Source of the DNA: Cupriavidus alkaliphilus
Lineage (GTDB): Bacteria > Pseudomonadota > Gammaproteobacteria > Burkholderiales > Burkholderiaceae
DNA length: 64,000 nt
Assembly: GCF_900094595.1 (NCBI RefSeq)
Contig: NZ_FMAD01000004.1
Coordinates: 496,001-560,000, forward strand
Direction of reading: 5' to 3'
The notes beneath the pieces were generated by a model, which made no database searches, was not told the origin of the DNA, and saw only the letters and a list, made by a program, of their open reading frames with translations. How positions within the stretch are numbered: position 1 is the stretch's first letter; every line of letters starts with the position of its first letter. The translations under genes and the position numbers were made by a program. Positions 53,566 to 61,715 of this stretch are shown here, piece by piece.

Positions 53566-54567
53566 TCAGGCCTTGAGGAAGGCCGCGAGATCGGCGTTGA
53601 TGACCTCCGCCTGCGTCGTCGGCATTCCATGCGGGAAGCCTTTGTACGTCTTCAAGATGCCCTTCTTCAAGAGCTTGGCCGACAAGGGTCCGGATTCTGA
53701 GTAGGGCACGATTTGATCGTCATCGCCGTGCATCACCAGCACGGGTAGATTGATCTTCTTCAGATCCTCGGTAAAGTCGGTCTGCGAGAACGCCACGATA
53801 CCGTCGTAATGCGCCTTCGCGCTACCCATCATTGCTTGCCGCCACCAGTTCTGGATAACGCCTTCCTGAGGCTTTGCGCCCGGCCGGTTGAAACCATAGA
53901 ACGGCCCCGCGGGAAGGTCCCGGAAAAACTGTGCCCGATTGGTGGCCGTCTGCAGTTGCAGGCCGTCAAACACCTCCCTCGGCAGACCGCCCGGATGGGA
54001 TGACGTCTTGACCATGAGCGGCGGAACCGCCGCAATCAGGCAGGCTTTCGAGGCCCGCTTCTCGCCGTGTCGCGCCAGGTAGCGCACAACTTCGCCACCG
54101 CCAGTGGAGTGGCCCACGTGGATGGCGCCCTTGAGGTCAAGATGCGTTACCACTGCTGCCAGGTCGTCGGCGTAGTGGTCCATATCGTGCCCTTCCCAAA
54201 CCTGCGACGAGCGGCCATGGCCGCGCCGATCATGGGCAATGACGCGATAGCCCTTGGCTAGAAAGAACATCATCTGGGCATCCCAATCGTCGGAACTCAG
54301 CGGCCATCCGTGAGAGAAAACGATCGGCGTCGCATCGGCGGGGCCCCAGTCCTTAAAGAATATCTGGACTCCGTCCTTGGTCGTGACATAGTTCATGGCG
54401 AAATTCCTCTGTGAGGTTGCCGCGCTGTTCGGCGCGGTGGACGTCTTCGAAGCGGCCATAGCCGCGATAGGCAAGGACGCAGCGACTGCGGCCCCCGTTC
54501 CGAGTGAGAGCAGTTGGCGGCGGGTGACTCCCCCGGGGACAGACAGCGAGGTAGATGCAGGTTTCAT
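53566..54567 (-). CDS. Tat-exported alpha/beta hydrolase (arylesterase/non-haem peroxidase-like)
   Basis: A 333-aa enzyme with a twin-arginine signal (TRRQLLSLGTGAAVAASLP). The fold motifs are FSHGWPLSSDDWDAQMMFF (oxyanion loop), GHSTGGGE (nucleophile Ser), HGDDDQIVPY (Asp) and FPHGMP (His), the classic triad of the C-C hydrolase/chloroperoxidase group; it may have esterase or perhydrolase activity. Start at 54567 has AAAGGT upstream. Last gene of the accessory block, alone on this strand. Confidence 0.9.
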   Translation of the reverse strand: MKPASTSLSVPGGVTRRQLLSLGTGAAVAASLPIAAMAASKTSTAPNSAATSQRNFAMNYVTTKDGVQIFFKDWGPADATPIVFSHGWPLSSDDWDAQMMFFLAKGYRVIAHDRRGHGRSSQVWEGHDMDHYADDLAAVVTHLDLKGAIHVGHSTGGGEVVRYLARHGEKRASKACLIAAVPPLMVKTSSHPGGLPREVFDGLQLQTATNRAQFFRDLPAGPFYGFNRPGAKPQEGVIQNWWRQAMMGSAKAHYDGIVAFSQTDFTEDLKKINLPVLVMHGDDDQIVPYSESGPLSAKLLKKGILKTYKGFPHGMPTTQAEVINADLAAFLKA

Positions 54568-54768
54568 GGCATTAAGACCTTTCTTAGTTCGTGCAAACGA
54601 AATGAACGGATAAAGCAGCGCCCTCGTCTTCCACTGGATGAATGAATGGCGACGTGATTGGGTCAAGAAAATGGGCTGGCATCGCCCCCACCGCCATCGC
54701 AACGGACCGATGAATCGATACTTGACGGGTTGCGTTGAATCCTAGACGTCATCCTTATCAGGCACTAG

Positions 54769-54927
54769 GCAAGCGCGGAGAAACAGCATGTTGTTCGCGC
54801 AGCGCCAATCCCTCGCCTGATTGCGGAACTCGTGGAATTGGAAAATCTGGCTCGCCTTGGTGGGCGCGCGGCAGTCGCTGCGGAATTTCGCGAAGACGGC
54901 AAGCGGCGGGCCGAAGGGCTACCCTGA
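54769..54927 (+). other. Coding-like fragment without a start
   Basis: A frame of 52 codons ending RLGGRAAVAAEFREDGKRRAEGLP-stop has a helical, charged composition, but no start codon; it begins right after a TAG at 54766. Perhaps the 3' end of a lost gene. The rest of the gap from 54568 to 54768 shows no gene. Confidence 0.3.
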
Positions 54928-55132
54928 CGCACGTGGCCAGGGTGCAGGATGCGCCGGGCGCGCCCGCCCTGCAGATCAGGCGCGGCGAAGTGGAACTCGG
55001 CGGCCTCAGCTTGACCTTGCGTCCCGGCGAGAACATCGGGGTGGTGGGCCGCTCCGGCGCGGGCTGTGGCGGCACCAGAGCGGCGGCTTCCTGGGTGAAG
55101 AGCTGGACGAGGTGTCCGAATCGGTTCAGTAG
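54924..55132 (+). pseudogene. Decayed internal copy of the ABC transporter gene
   Basis: The first part (to about 55063) matches the start of the ATPase domain at 45997-46180 with a short internal deletion: ..QDAPGAPALQIRRGEVEL then LRPGENIGVVGRSGAG. The next part (55064-55132) matches 46771-46839, the last 23 codons including the stop, at an offset of 8293 bp. About 590 bp is missing at the joint. The protein is non-functional. Read with 46871-46960, it brackets the accessory block. Confidence 0.85.
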
Positions 55133-55163
55133 GCGGCGGGCGACTGGCGGGAGCGTATCCCGG

Positions 55164-55970
55164 CTAGGCGGCCATCGCCCGGCGCTCCTCTTCGTCGAGC
55201 ACGGGGCCGTCCAGCGTCACGCGCGAATGGTCGGTGCGGAATTTCCGGATGACCGGCTTCAGCTCTTCCTTGACGTGGGCTTCGCTGTAGCCGTTGAACA
55301 GGTGCCCCAGCAGGCCGCGACGCAGGTCGGAAGTCCCCATGATGTAGTCGGCGATCGGGAACGTGAGGTTCATGTTGTACTTCATCATGATGCCCATGTT
55401 GTGATGCGCGGTGTGGTGGCGGCGGATCGTGTTGATGAAGGGCATGTTGCGCACGAACCAGTTGTCATGCACGTGGCAGCAATAGTGGAAGGTCTCGTAG
55501 ATGAGGTATTGCGCCACCATGGTGATGAAGACAAAGTAGCCGGCGTTGGCGTTGAAGATCAGCGAGGCCAAATAGCCCAGGCCGCCGCCGCCGACGCCAA
55601 GCGTCGCCAGCACGCGCCACGGGAAGAACACGATGCGGAATTCGCGCGTGGTATCGATGGTGGGCTCCTGGTCGGTGAAGTACTGGTGATGCTGGCGCGT
55701 GTGGCGCTCGTAGATGGCGCGCAGCGCAAAGACGTTGATGCGGCGGTGCATGACATAGCTGTGCAGGAACCATTCCACGAAGTTGCCGGCCAGGAATACC
55801 GGCAGGATCAGCGCCCACTCCCAGGTTACGTTGTGCAGCCGCTGGATGGCCCACCACAGCGCGCCGGTGCCCACGCCGTAGATCACTGCGATATGCAGCA
55901 AGCCGTTGTAGAGCGGGCTGATATCGGCCTTGTATTGCTCCCTGAACTTGCGTTGACGTTCGGTCATCAT
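55164..55970 (-). CDS. Fatty acid hydroxylase/sterol desaturase superfamily protein
   Basis: A 268-aa, four-helix membrane di-iron enzyme with the His-box set: HSYVMH (70-75), HTRQHH (90-95), HYCCHVH and HHTAHH. It places a hydroxyl or double bond in a lipid acyl chain. It is intact here, convergent with the ABC relic. The palindrome CTAACATATTAG lies 29 bp before its ATG, so it is probably under the same GntR control as the MFS and hydrolase units. Confidence 0.9.
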   Translation of the reverse strand: MMTERQRKFREQYKADISPLYNGLLHIAVIYGVGTGALWWAIQRLHNVTWEWALILPVFLAGNFVEWFLHSYVMHRRINVFALRAIYERHTRQHHQYFTDQEPTIDTTREFRIVFFPWRVLATLGVGGGGLGYLASLIFNANAGYFVFITMVAQYLIYETFHYCCHVHDNWFVRNMPFINTIRRHHTAHHNMGIMMKYNMNLTFPIADYIMGTSDLRRGLLGHLFNGYSEAHVKEELKPVIRKFRTDHSRVTLDGPVLDEEERRAMAA

Positions 55971-55998
55971 GATTGCATCTCCGAAAAGCTGCGCCGCA

Positions 55999-56010
55999 CT
56001 AACATATTAG
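55999..56010. promoter_or_regulatory. CTAATATATTAG-type operator (hydroxylase)
   Basis: CTAACATATTAG, one mismatch from the 12-bp palindrome, 29 bp before the hydroxylase start. AT-rich against a GC-rich background. Shared with 57527-57538 and 59693-59704. Confidence 0.7.
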
Positions 56011-56099
56011 ATGGATATAAAAGTGCGGCGTGCCAAAAAATGCCCCCGGTGGCCCAGGGGCGCCAATACAGGCGCGGCCGGACGCCGCGCGGCGAACCG

Positions 56100-57479
56100 T
56101 TAATGCGAGACTTCCTCCAGCGCCTTGCCGCGGGTTTCGACGCCCAGCAGCAGGACCGCCGCCGCGGCCACCGCAAAGGACAAGGCCCCGAGCGTGAAGA
56201 CACCGCCCTGCCCCGCCACCGGCAGCAGCACGCCAACCAGGTAGGGTCCGGCCAGCGAGCCGATGCGGCCGACGGACGAGGCAAAGCCGGCGCCGGTCGC
56301 GCGGGAGCGCGTGGGGTACAGCTCCGGCGTATAGGCATAGAGCACGGACCACATGCCGAACAGGAAGAACTGCATGCACAGGCCTGCGGCGATCAGCTGC
56401 TCCACCGGCAGCCGGTGCACCGCCGCCTGGCCATAGGCATACGCAGCCACGGCGCTGCCGATCAGCATGAGCGCGCAGGTCGGCTTGCGGCCCCACTTTT
56501 CCAGCAGCCATGCCGAGAAGATGAATCCCGGGATGCCTGCCAGCGAGATATAGACCGTGTAGAGCACCGACTTGGTCACGGCATAGCCAGCCTGCTGCAG
56601 CAGCGCACCGAGCCACGTGGTCAGCCCGTAGTAGCCCAGCAGCGCAAAGAACCAGACTGACCACAGCATGATGGTGCGACGCGCATAGGGGCCGCTCCAC
56701 AGTTCCATGAAGCGCGCCTTGCGGCTCGGCGCCTGGGTGCCGCCGAAGGTGGCGGAAACCGCCGGCAGCGGTCGGCCGGAGGCGCGTTCCACGCGCTGTT
56801 CTATGCCGGCCATGACGCTGTCGGCCTCGGACTTGCGCCCGACGTCCTCCAGCCAGCGCGGCGACTCCGGCACCATGCGGCGCACCACGAACACGAACAC
56901 GGCCGGCACCGCCAGCGCGATAAAGATACCGCGCCAGCCGATCACGGGCAGCAGCAGGTAGGTCAGCGCGCCGGCCGCGATAAAGCCGATTGGCCAGAAG
57001 CCCTCCAGGATCGCGACATACTTGCCGCGGCTCTTCGCGGGCACGATCTCCGACACCATCGACAGGCCGATCGGAAACTCCATGCCCATGCCGAAGCCGA
57101 GCAGCACGCGATAGATCATCAGCGAGGTCACGCTGTCCGCCAGCCCGCACATCAGGCTGCCCACGCCCCAGAAGATCATGCTGACCTGGAACACCGGCTT
57201 GCGGCCGAAGCGGTCGGCCAGCAGGCCTGCGATGGCCGCGCCCAGGAACATCCCGAGGAAGCTGGAACTGGCCAGCAGCCCGGCCTGCGTCGCGCTCAGG
57301 CCGAACTCGGCCTTGATCGAGCCCAGCACGAAGGTCATCAGGCCCAGATCCATCGAATCGAAAAACCACGCCGTGGCGATGATGCCGAACAGCGAGCGCT
57401 GGTAGCCGGTCATCGGCAATCGTTCCAGCCGCGCCGCAATACCCGCCTCCAGCTTGAGGGCGCCTGCAGACATATCCAT
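56100..57479 (-). CDS. MFS transporter (AAHS-like aromatic/organic acid importer)
   Basis: A 459-aa, 12-helix transporter with GLLADRFGRKPVFQ (motif A), the sugar-porter-like ESPRWLEDVGR, GFGMGMEFPIGLSMVSEIVP and the repeat ELYPTRSRATGAG. Start at 57479 from AGGAGA upstream. It probably brings in the substrate of the iron dehydrogenase and hydrolase upstream. One palindrome (57527-57538) lies 48 bp before the ATG, so it may also start a separate transcript. Confidence 0.92.
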   Translation of the reverse strand: MDMSAGALKLEAGIAARLERLPMTGYQRSLFGIIATAWFFDSMDLGLMTFVLGSIKAEFGLSATQAGLLASSSFLGMFLGAAIAGLLADRFGRKPVFQVSMIFWGVGSLMCGLADSVTSLMIYRVLLGFGMGMEFPIGLSMVSEIVPAKSRGKYVAILEGFWPIGFIAAGALTYLLLPVIGWRGIFIALAVPAVFVFVVRRMVPESPRWLEDVGRKSEADSVMAGIEQRVERASGRPLPAVSATFGGTQAPSRKARFMELWSGPYARRTIMLWSVWFFALLGYYGLTTWLGALLQQAGYAVTKSVLYTVYISLAGIPGFIFSAWLLEKWGRKPTCALMLIGSAVAAYAYGQAAVHRLPVEQLIAAGLCMQFFLFGMWSVLYAYTPELYPTRSRATGAGFASSVGRIGSLAGPYLVGVLLPVAGQGGVFTLGALSFAVAAAAVLLLGVETRGKALEEVSH

Positions 57480-57526
57480 GGTTGTCTCCTGTGTCAATGA
57501 GACGCGCTCTTTGGTGGCGCGCTTTT

Positions 57527-57538
57527 GTAATATATTAG
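57527..57538. promoter_or_regulatory. CTAATATATTAG-type operator (MFS)
   Basis: GTAATATATTAG, one mismatch from the perfect palindrome at 59693-59704, in the 160-bp gap between the dehydrogenase and the MFS gene. Confidence 0.7.
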
Positions 57539-57639
57539 TTGCACATCGCTAATGTTCAAGTAATGGTTTACCGCGAGCCCGGCCTGCGGCCAGCGCAAGC
57601 GCAGCGGGGAATGCGTCGGGAAAGCGCCCTGCCCGCGCC

Positions 57640-58914
57640 CTATGCGACCCGGCGTGGTTGCGCCGGGGCGTGCGCTTCGGCGGACAGCGTGCCCGCCCAC
57701 GCGTTGCGGACAATGGCGTCGTAGCGCGCGGAAACGTCGGGCACGGGAAAGGCTTTGGCCAGCCGGGTGACCGCCAGGGCATCGCGCACCAGCGCGTCGA
57801 CGTCGCCCGCTGGGATGCCGCAAGCCTGGAGGGTGGTTGGCAGGCCGACGGCCGCCACCAGGCTGCGCACCGCCCCGGGCACGCGTGCCACCGCGATGTC
57901 CGGATCGCCGTCGCCGACGTCCAGCAAGCGGGCGATGGCCAGCAACTCCTCGCGGCGCACGTCGCCCAGTGCATCGAGCACATACGGCAGCATCACCGCG
58001 TTGGTGGTGCCATGCGACAGGTGCGTCTGCCCCGCGACGGCATAGGCAATGCCATGCACGGCGTTGAGTCCCGCGCTGCCGTATGACAGCGCCGCATAGA
58101 CGCTGGCGTAGCTCATGCCGATGCGCGCTTCGCGGTCAGTGCCGTGCTGGCAGCTGCGCAACAGGTATCGGCCGCACAGGCGGATCGATTCGTGCGCAAA
58201 CAGCATCGTCAGCGCGTTGCGGCCGCTGTAGCCGGGGTCCGCTTCGCCGCCGCGGTCAAAGCTGGCGGAATCGAGCGTCAGGTAGGACTCGATCGCATGG
58301 GTCAGCGCGTCGATGCCGGCATCCGCGGTGACCCGCGGCGGACAGGTGTAGGTGAATTCGGGATCGACCAGCGCCACCGCCGGGCGCAGCCGGTTGTCCA
58401 TCACCGCCACCTTGGTCGCGTTGTCGGGATCGACCAGGATCGCGCCGGGCGTTGCCTCCGACCCGGTGCCGGCTGTGGTGGGCATCGCGACCAGCGGCAG
58501 GATGGGGGTGGCGGCACCGATGCTGCCAAGGAACGCGCGCACAGGCTTGCCGTCGGGCAGGGTCAGGCACAGCGCCTTGGCCAGGTCGATATTGCTGCCG
58601 CCGCCCAGCGCGATGACATGGTCGACCGCCACACTACCCAGGCGTTCGCGCACTGCCGCCGTGGCCGCGTCGCACAACGTGGTGGTCGGATCGGGCACGC
58701 CGCCGTCATAGACAAGCAGCTCGACGCCGTGCGCGCGGGCGCCGGCGACGAGTTCCTCCACCCACGGCGTGGCGCCGGTGAAGAACGTATCCGTCACCAG
58801 CAGGCCGCGGCGATAGCCGAGCCGGCGCAACAGCGCGGGCAGCTGCGCACGGCATCCAGCCCCCATGACCAGCCGCGCCGGCGCGCAGAAATATACGAGG
58901 TCTTCCACTCTCAT
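57640..58914 (-). CDS. Iron-containing alcohol dehydrogenase (maleylacetate reductase-like)
   Basis: A 424-aa type III dehydrogenase: NAD(P) loop GGGSNIDLAKA near 95-105, PTTAGTGSEATPGAI, and the metal-ligand His/Asp set in DAGIDALTHAIESY and HGIAYAVAGQTHLSHG. Most maleylacetate reductases are about 350 aa; this is longer, so 4-hydroxybutyrate-type or a new substrate is possible. AGGAGA marks the start. It lies 35 bp after the alpha/beta hydrolase stop and so is in the same unit. Confidence 0.88.
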   Translation of the reverse strand: MRVEDLVYFCAPARLVMGAGCRAQLPALLRRLGYRRGLLVTDTFFTGATPWVEELVAGARAHGVELLVYDGGVPDPTTTLCDAATAAVRERLGSVAVDHVIALGGGSNIDLAKALCLTLPDGKPVRAFLGSIGAATPILPLVAMPTTAGTGSEATPGAILVDPDNATKVAVMDNRLRPAVALVDPEFTYTCPPRVTADAGIDALTHAIESYLTLDSASFDRGGEADPGYSGRNALTMLFAHESIRLCGRYLLRSCQHGTDREARIGMSYASVYAALSYGSAGLNAVHGIAYAVAGQTHLSHGTTNAVMLPYVLDALGDVRREELLAIARLLDVGDGDPDIAVARVPGAVRSLVAAVGLPTTLQACGIPAGDVDALVRDALAVTRLAKAFPVPDVSARYDAIVRNAWAGTLSAEAHAPAQPRRVA

Positions 58915-58949
58915 GCTGTCTCCTGTGGGGTGATTTCGGCGTGTCAGGA

Positions 58950-59675
58950 CTAGGCCAGCTGCGCGGGCCAGCGCGCACGCAGATGTTGGGCGATCTCCCG
59001 CATGCTTTGTGTCAGCACGCCATGGCCGGCGCCCTCGAGCACGAGCAGTTCGGCATCGGCAATGCCGTTGGCCAGCATTTCGCCGTGGCCAAGCGGGCAA
59101 TCGTCGTCTTCACTCCCGTGGATGACGAGCGTCGGGCAACGCACCTGTGCCAGCGCCGCACGCTGGTCAGTGTGGCGGATCGACTCCCACGTCCACGCCA
59201 CCGTGCGATGGTCTGCTGCCTCGCGCAGTCCCAGCCGCCGTTCGCGCACGGCAATGGCTTCCAGCAACGCGCCGGGTAGCGCGGGTCCAAACCATCGCAC
59301 CGCGTTCAGCTGCGGTGTGCCGGAAACCAGCAACAGCTCTGCAGGCACCGGCTGTTTCGGGTGCTTGCGCGCACCGGCAACATAAGCCAGCGCCACGGAT
59401 ACGCCCATGCTCCATCCGGCCAGCACGAACGGGCCGCGCACGTAGTTGCAGAGCGTGCGGCGCAGCACTTCGGCGCCGGCATCGAGCGAGCAAGCCTGCG
59501 CATCGGGCGGCGGCATCGCCTTGCCGCGCCCGGGCAGGTTGGGCATGACGAACGTACAGCGATCGGCCAGCTGTTCCGCCAACGGCACCCAGGCGCCCCG
59601 CGTGCCCTGGATGCCATGCATGGCGACCACCGTCACCGGGCCCTGCCCTACGACCAGTACGTCCTCGCCTGCCAT
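58950..59675 (-). CDS. Alpha/beta hydrolase
   Basis: A 241-aa cytoplasmic hydrolase: HGIQGTRGAWVPLAEQL, PNLPGRGKAMPPP, nucleophile GWSMGVS (Ser), HGSEDDDCPL (Asp) and GAGHGV (His). Related to the esterase/C-C hydrolase/lactonase group. First gene of the operon divergent from the GntR gene, with a perfect CTAATATATTAG 17 bp upstream. It may open an ester or lactone before the dehydrogenase acts. Confidence 0.9.
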   Translation of the reverse strand: MAGEDVLVVGQGPVTVVAMHGIQGTRGAWVPLAEQLADRCTFVMPNLPGRGKAMPPPDAQACSLDAGAEVLRRTLCNYVRGPFVLAGWSMGVSVALAYVAGARKHPKQPVPAELLLVSGTPQLNAVRWFGPALPGALLEAIAVRERRLGLREAADHRTVAWTWESIRHTDQRAALAQVRCPTLVIHGSEDDDCPLGHGEMLANGIADAELLVLEGAGHGVLTQSMREIAQHLRARWPAQLA

Positions 59676-59692
59676 GCCGTCTCCGCACACAT

Positions 59693-59704
59693 CTAATATA
59701 TTAG
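59693..59704. promoter_or_regulatory. Perfect CTAATATATTAG operator between hydrolase and GntR
   Basis: A perfect 12-bp palindrome in the 137-bp divergent gap, 17 bp before the hydrolase start and 109 bp before the GntR ATG. A TACAAT box of the GntR promoter lies at 59778-59783. Confidence 0.75.
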
Positions 59705-59812
59705 TCGGATAATAGCAGAAAACAGCGTATGCGCAAGCTTGCGCGGTGCTGTGTACAAAAGCTGCGTACGGCTCATATACAATGGACTTTCCGTGCTCCC
59801 CGACCCTTGGCC

Positions 59813-60526
59813 ATGAACGCAAGAACCACCACCCGCCCGCGCGCCGCGACCGCGCCAGAGCCTGAAGAGGCCGCCAGCCAGCGCGGCAAGCTGACCGACC
59901 TGGCTTACGAGCAGATCGAGGAGGCCATCGTGACCCTGCAGCTGGCGCCGGGCAGCTCGGTATCCGAGCTGCAGCTGAGCGAAATGACCGGCATCGGGCG
60001 CACGCCCATTCGCGAAGCGATCCAGCGGCTGGCGCGCGAGCACCTGATCATGGTGCTGCCGCAGCGGGGCTTGCTGATCGCGCCGATCGACGTCGGCAGG
60101 CAGTTGCGTCTGCTCGAGACCCGCCGCGAGGTGGAACGCCTGATCTGCCGCAGCGCCGCGCGGCGCGCGACGCCCGAGCAGCGCGATCATTTCAAGCGGC
60201 TGGCCAAGGAATTCGAACAGTCCTCACGCAACGGCGACGATGTCGCCTTCGTCCGCGCCGATCGCGAATTCAACGAACTCTGCCTGGTGGCGGCGCGCAA
60301 TGAATTTGCCGAGGGCGCCATGCGGCTGATGCACGGCCTGTCGCGCCGTTTCTGGTACCTGCACTCCAAGGAAGCCGCGGACCTGCCCACCATGTCGAAG
60401 CTGCACGCCGCCGTGGCCTCGGCCATCGCGCGCGGCGAGGTTGACGGCGCCGGCGCTGCGCTCGACGCGCTGCTGGACAATATCGAGGAGTTCACGCGGG
60501 CGACAGTGCTGGGGGACTATCGATAG
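59813..60526 (+). CDS. GntR-family regulator (FCD/VanR-type)
   Basis: A 237-aa regulator: winged helix at about 25-90 (YEQIEEAIVTLQLAPGSSVSELQLSEMTGIGRTPIREAIQRL) and an all-helical FCD effector domain with D..H..H metal positions (REFNELCLVAA, LHAAVASAI). Sits divergent from the hydrolase operon; the CTAATATATTAG palindrome between them is the likely binding site. Confidence 0.93.
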   Translation: MNARTTTRPRAATAPEPEEAASQRGKLTDLAYEQIEEAIVTLQLAPGSSVSELQLSEMTGIGRTPIREAIQRLAREHLIMVLPQRGLLIAPIDVGRQLRLLETRREVERLICRSAARRATPEQRDHFKRLAKEFEQSSRNGDDVAFVRADREFNELCLVAARNEFAEGAMRLMHGLSRRFWYLHSKEAADLPTMSKLHAAVASAIARGEVDGAGAALDALLDNIEEFTRATVLGDYR

Positions 60527-60640
60527 TCCGCAAGGGGGCCCCAGTCTGCCGCATACCGGCCGCCTGGCGCTATCAAGCAACGTCCGCCTGATTACACATG
60601 CCCCGCGGAATTCGCGACGCTCGCCGCGCCGTCTGCCGGC

Positions 60641-61669
60641 TCAATCGAGCGTGATGGCTTCGCGCTGGATCACCGACGTCCAATTGCTCTCCTCCCGTGC
60701 CACGCGCTTCGCGAAGTTGGGCGGATCGATCATCACGACATCGCCTTGCTGGCCCAGCGCTGTCTTCGCCTTGCTGTCCTCGAGAAGCCCTTGCGCGACC
60801 GAATGAAGCTTCTGGACGATCTGCGGGGGCGTGCCGGCCGGTACCAGCATGCCGATCCAGAAAGTCACGTCAAAGGGCGAGATGCCAAGCTCCTCCAGCG
60901 TTGGCACATCCGGCAACTGCGCCATGCGCTTCGGTGCGCTAACGGCGAGAGGCTTCAGCTTGCCCGCTTTTATCTGCGGCAGCGCCGTCCACGTGTCGAA
61001 GGCGGTATCCAGCTCGCCGCTGATCACGGCCAGTTGCGCCTGTGCCGCGGACTTGTACGGAATGTGCGTGGTCTTGATTTTGGTCCGGTTGTTCAGCATG
61101 GCGAAACTGAGATGCGCGATATTGCCCGGCCCGGCTGATCCATAGCTGACCTTGCCGGGATGCTGCGTCGCGTAGCGCACCAGCTCCGGCACCGAACCGA
61201 TCGCGTTCTTCTGCGACCAGTCAGGGTTGGTGACGAGGATGAAAGGGGCCTCCAGGACCAGGGTGACCGGCGTGAAGTCTTTTGGCGAGTAGGTGCCCTT
61301 CTTGTAGATCTGCGGGTTGATGGTGATGCTGCTGGAGTTGGTGACCAGCAAGGTATACCCGTCGGACGCGGCCCTGGCAGCCTCGCCGACGCCGATCAGT
61401 CCGTTCGCGCCGGCCTTGTTTTCCACCACCACAGGCTGGCCGAGAGACTTGGTCAGGCGCTCGGAAAGCACCCGGGCCACAGTATCCGTGAATGATCCCG
61501 CAGGAAAGGGAACAATCATCCGTATCGGCTTGCTGGGCCAGCCGGTATTCTGGGCCGCGGCCGGCGCGGCCATGGTCGCGGCCACGATGCCAAGCGCGGC
61601 TGCCGCCATGCTGAGTTTGCCGGCCTTTGCGCCTGCCTGGCAGCGCTGGATCCATGTCGGTTGGTTCAT
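60641..61669 (-). CDS. Bug/TctC-family periplasmic solute-binding protein
   Basis: A 342-aa receptor: signal peptide about residues 1-38 (LSMAAAALGIVAATMAAPAAA-QN), then WPSKPIRMIVPFPAGSFTDTVARVLSERL and GQPVVVENKAGANGLIG, the Bug family opening. CGGAGA marks the start. Lies 46 bp after the CaiB gene stop and is probably in its transcript. Substrate unknown; could be an aromatic or dicarboxylic acid, given the CoA-transferase. Confidence 0.92.
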   Translation of the reverse strand: MNQPTWIQRCQAGAKAGKLSMAAAALGIVAATMAAPAAAQNTGWPSKPIRMIVPFPAGSFTDTVARVLSERLTKSLGQPVVVENKAGANGLIGVGEAARAASDGYTLLVTNSSSITINPQIYKKGTYSPKDFTPVTLVLEAPFILVTNPDWSQKNAIGSVPELVRYATQHPGKVSYGSAGPGNIAHLSFAMLNNRTKIKTTHIPYKSAAQAQLAVISGELDTAFDTWTALPQIKAGKLKPLAVSAPKRMAQLPDVPTLEELGISPFDVTFWIGMLVPAGTPPQIVQKLHSVAQGLLEDSKAKTALGQQGDVVMIDPPNFAKRVAREESNWTSVIQREAITLD

Positions 61670-61715
61670 GTCGTCTCCGTATCTTAATAGTGGTGTTGCT
61701 GAATACTTGCAGGGC

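Noticed and set aside
61681..61692. CTTAATAG before the second Bug gene as a fourth GntR site
   Set aside because: Only half of the palindrome is present and the symmetry is lost.
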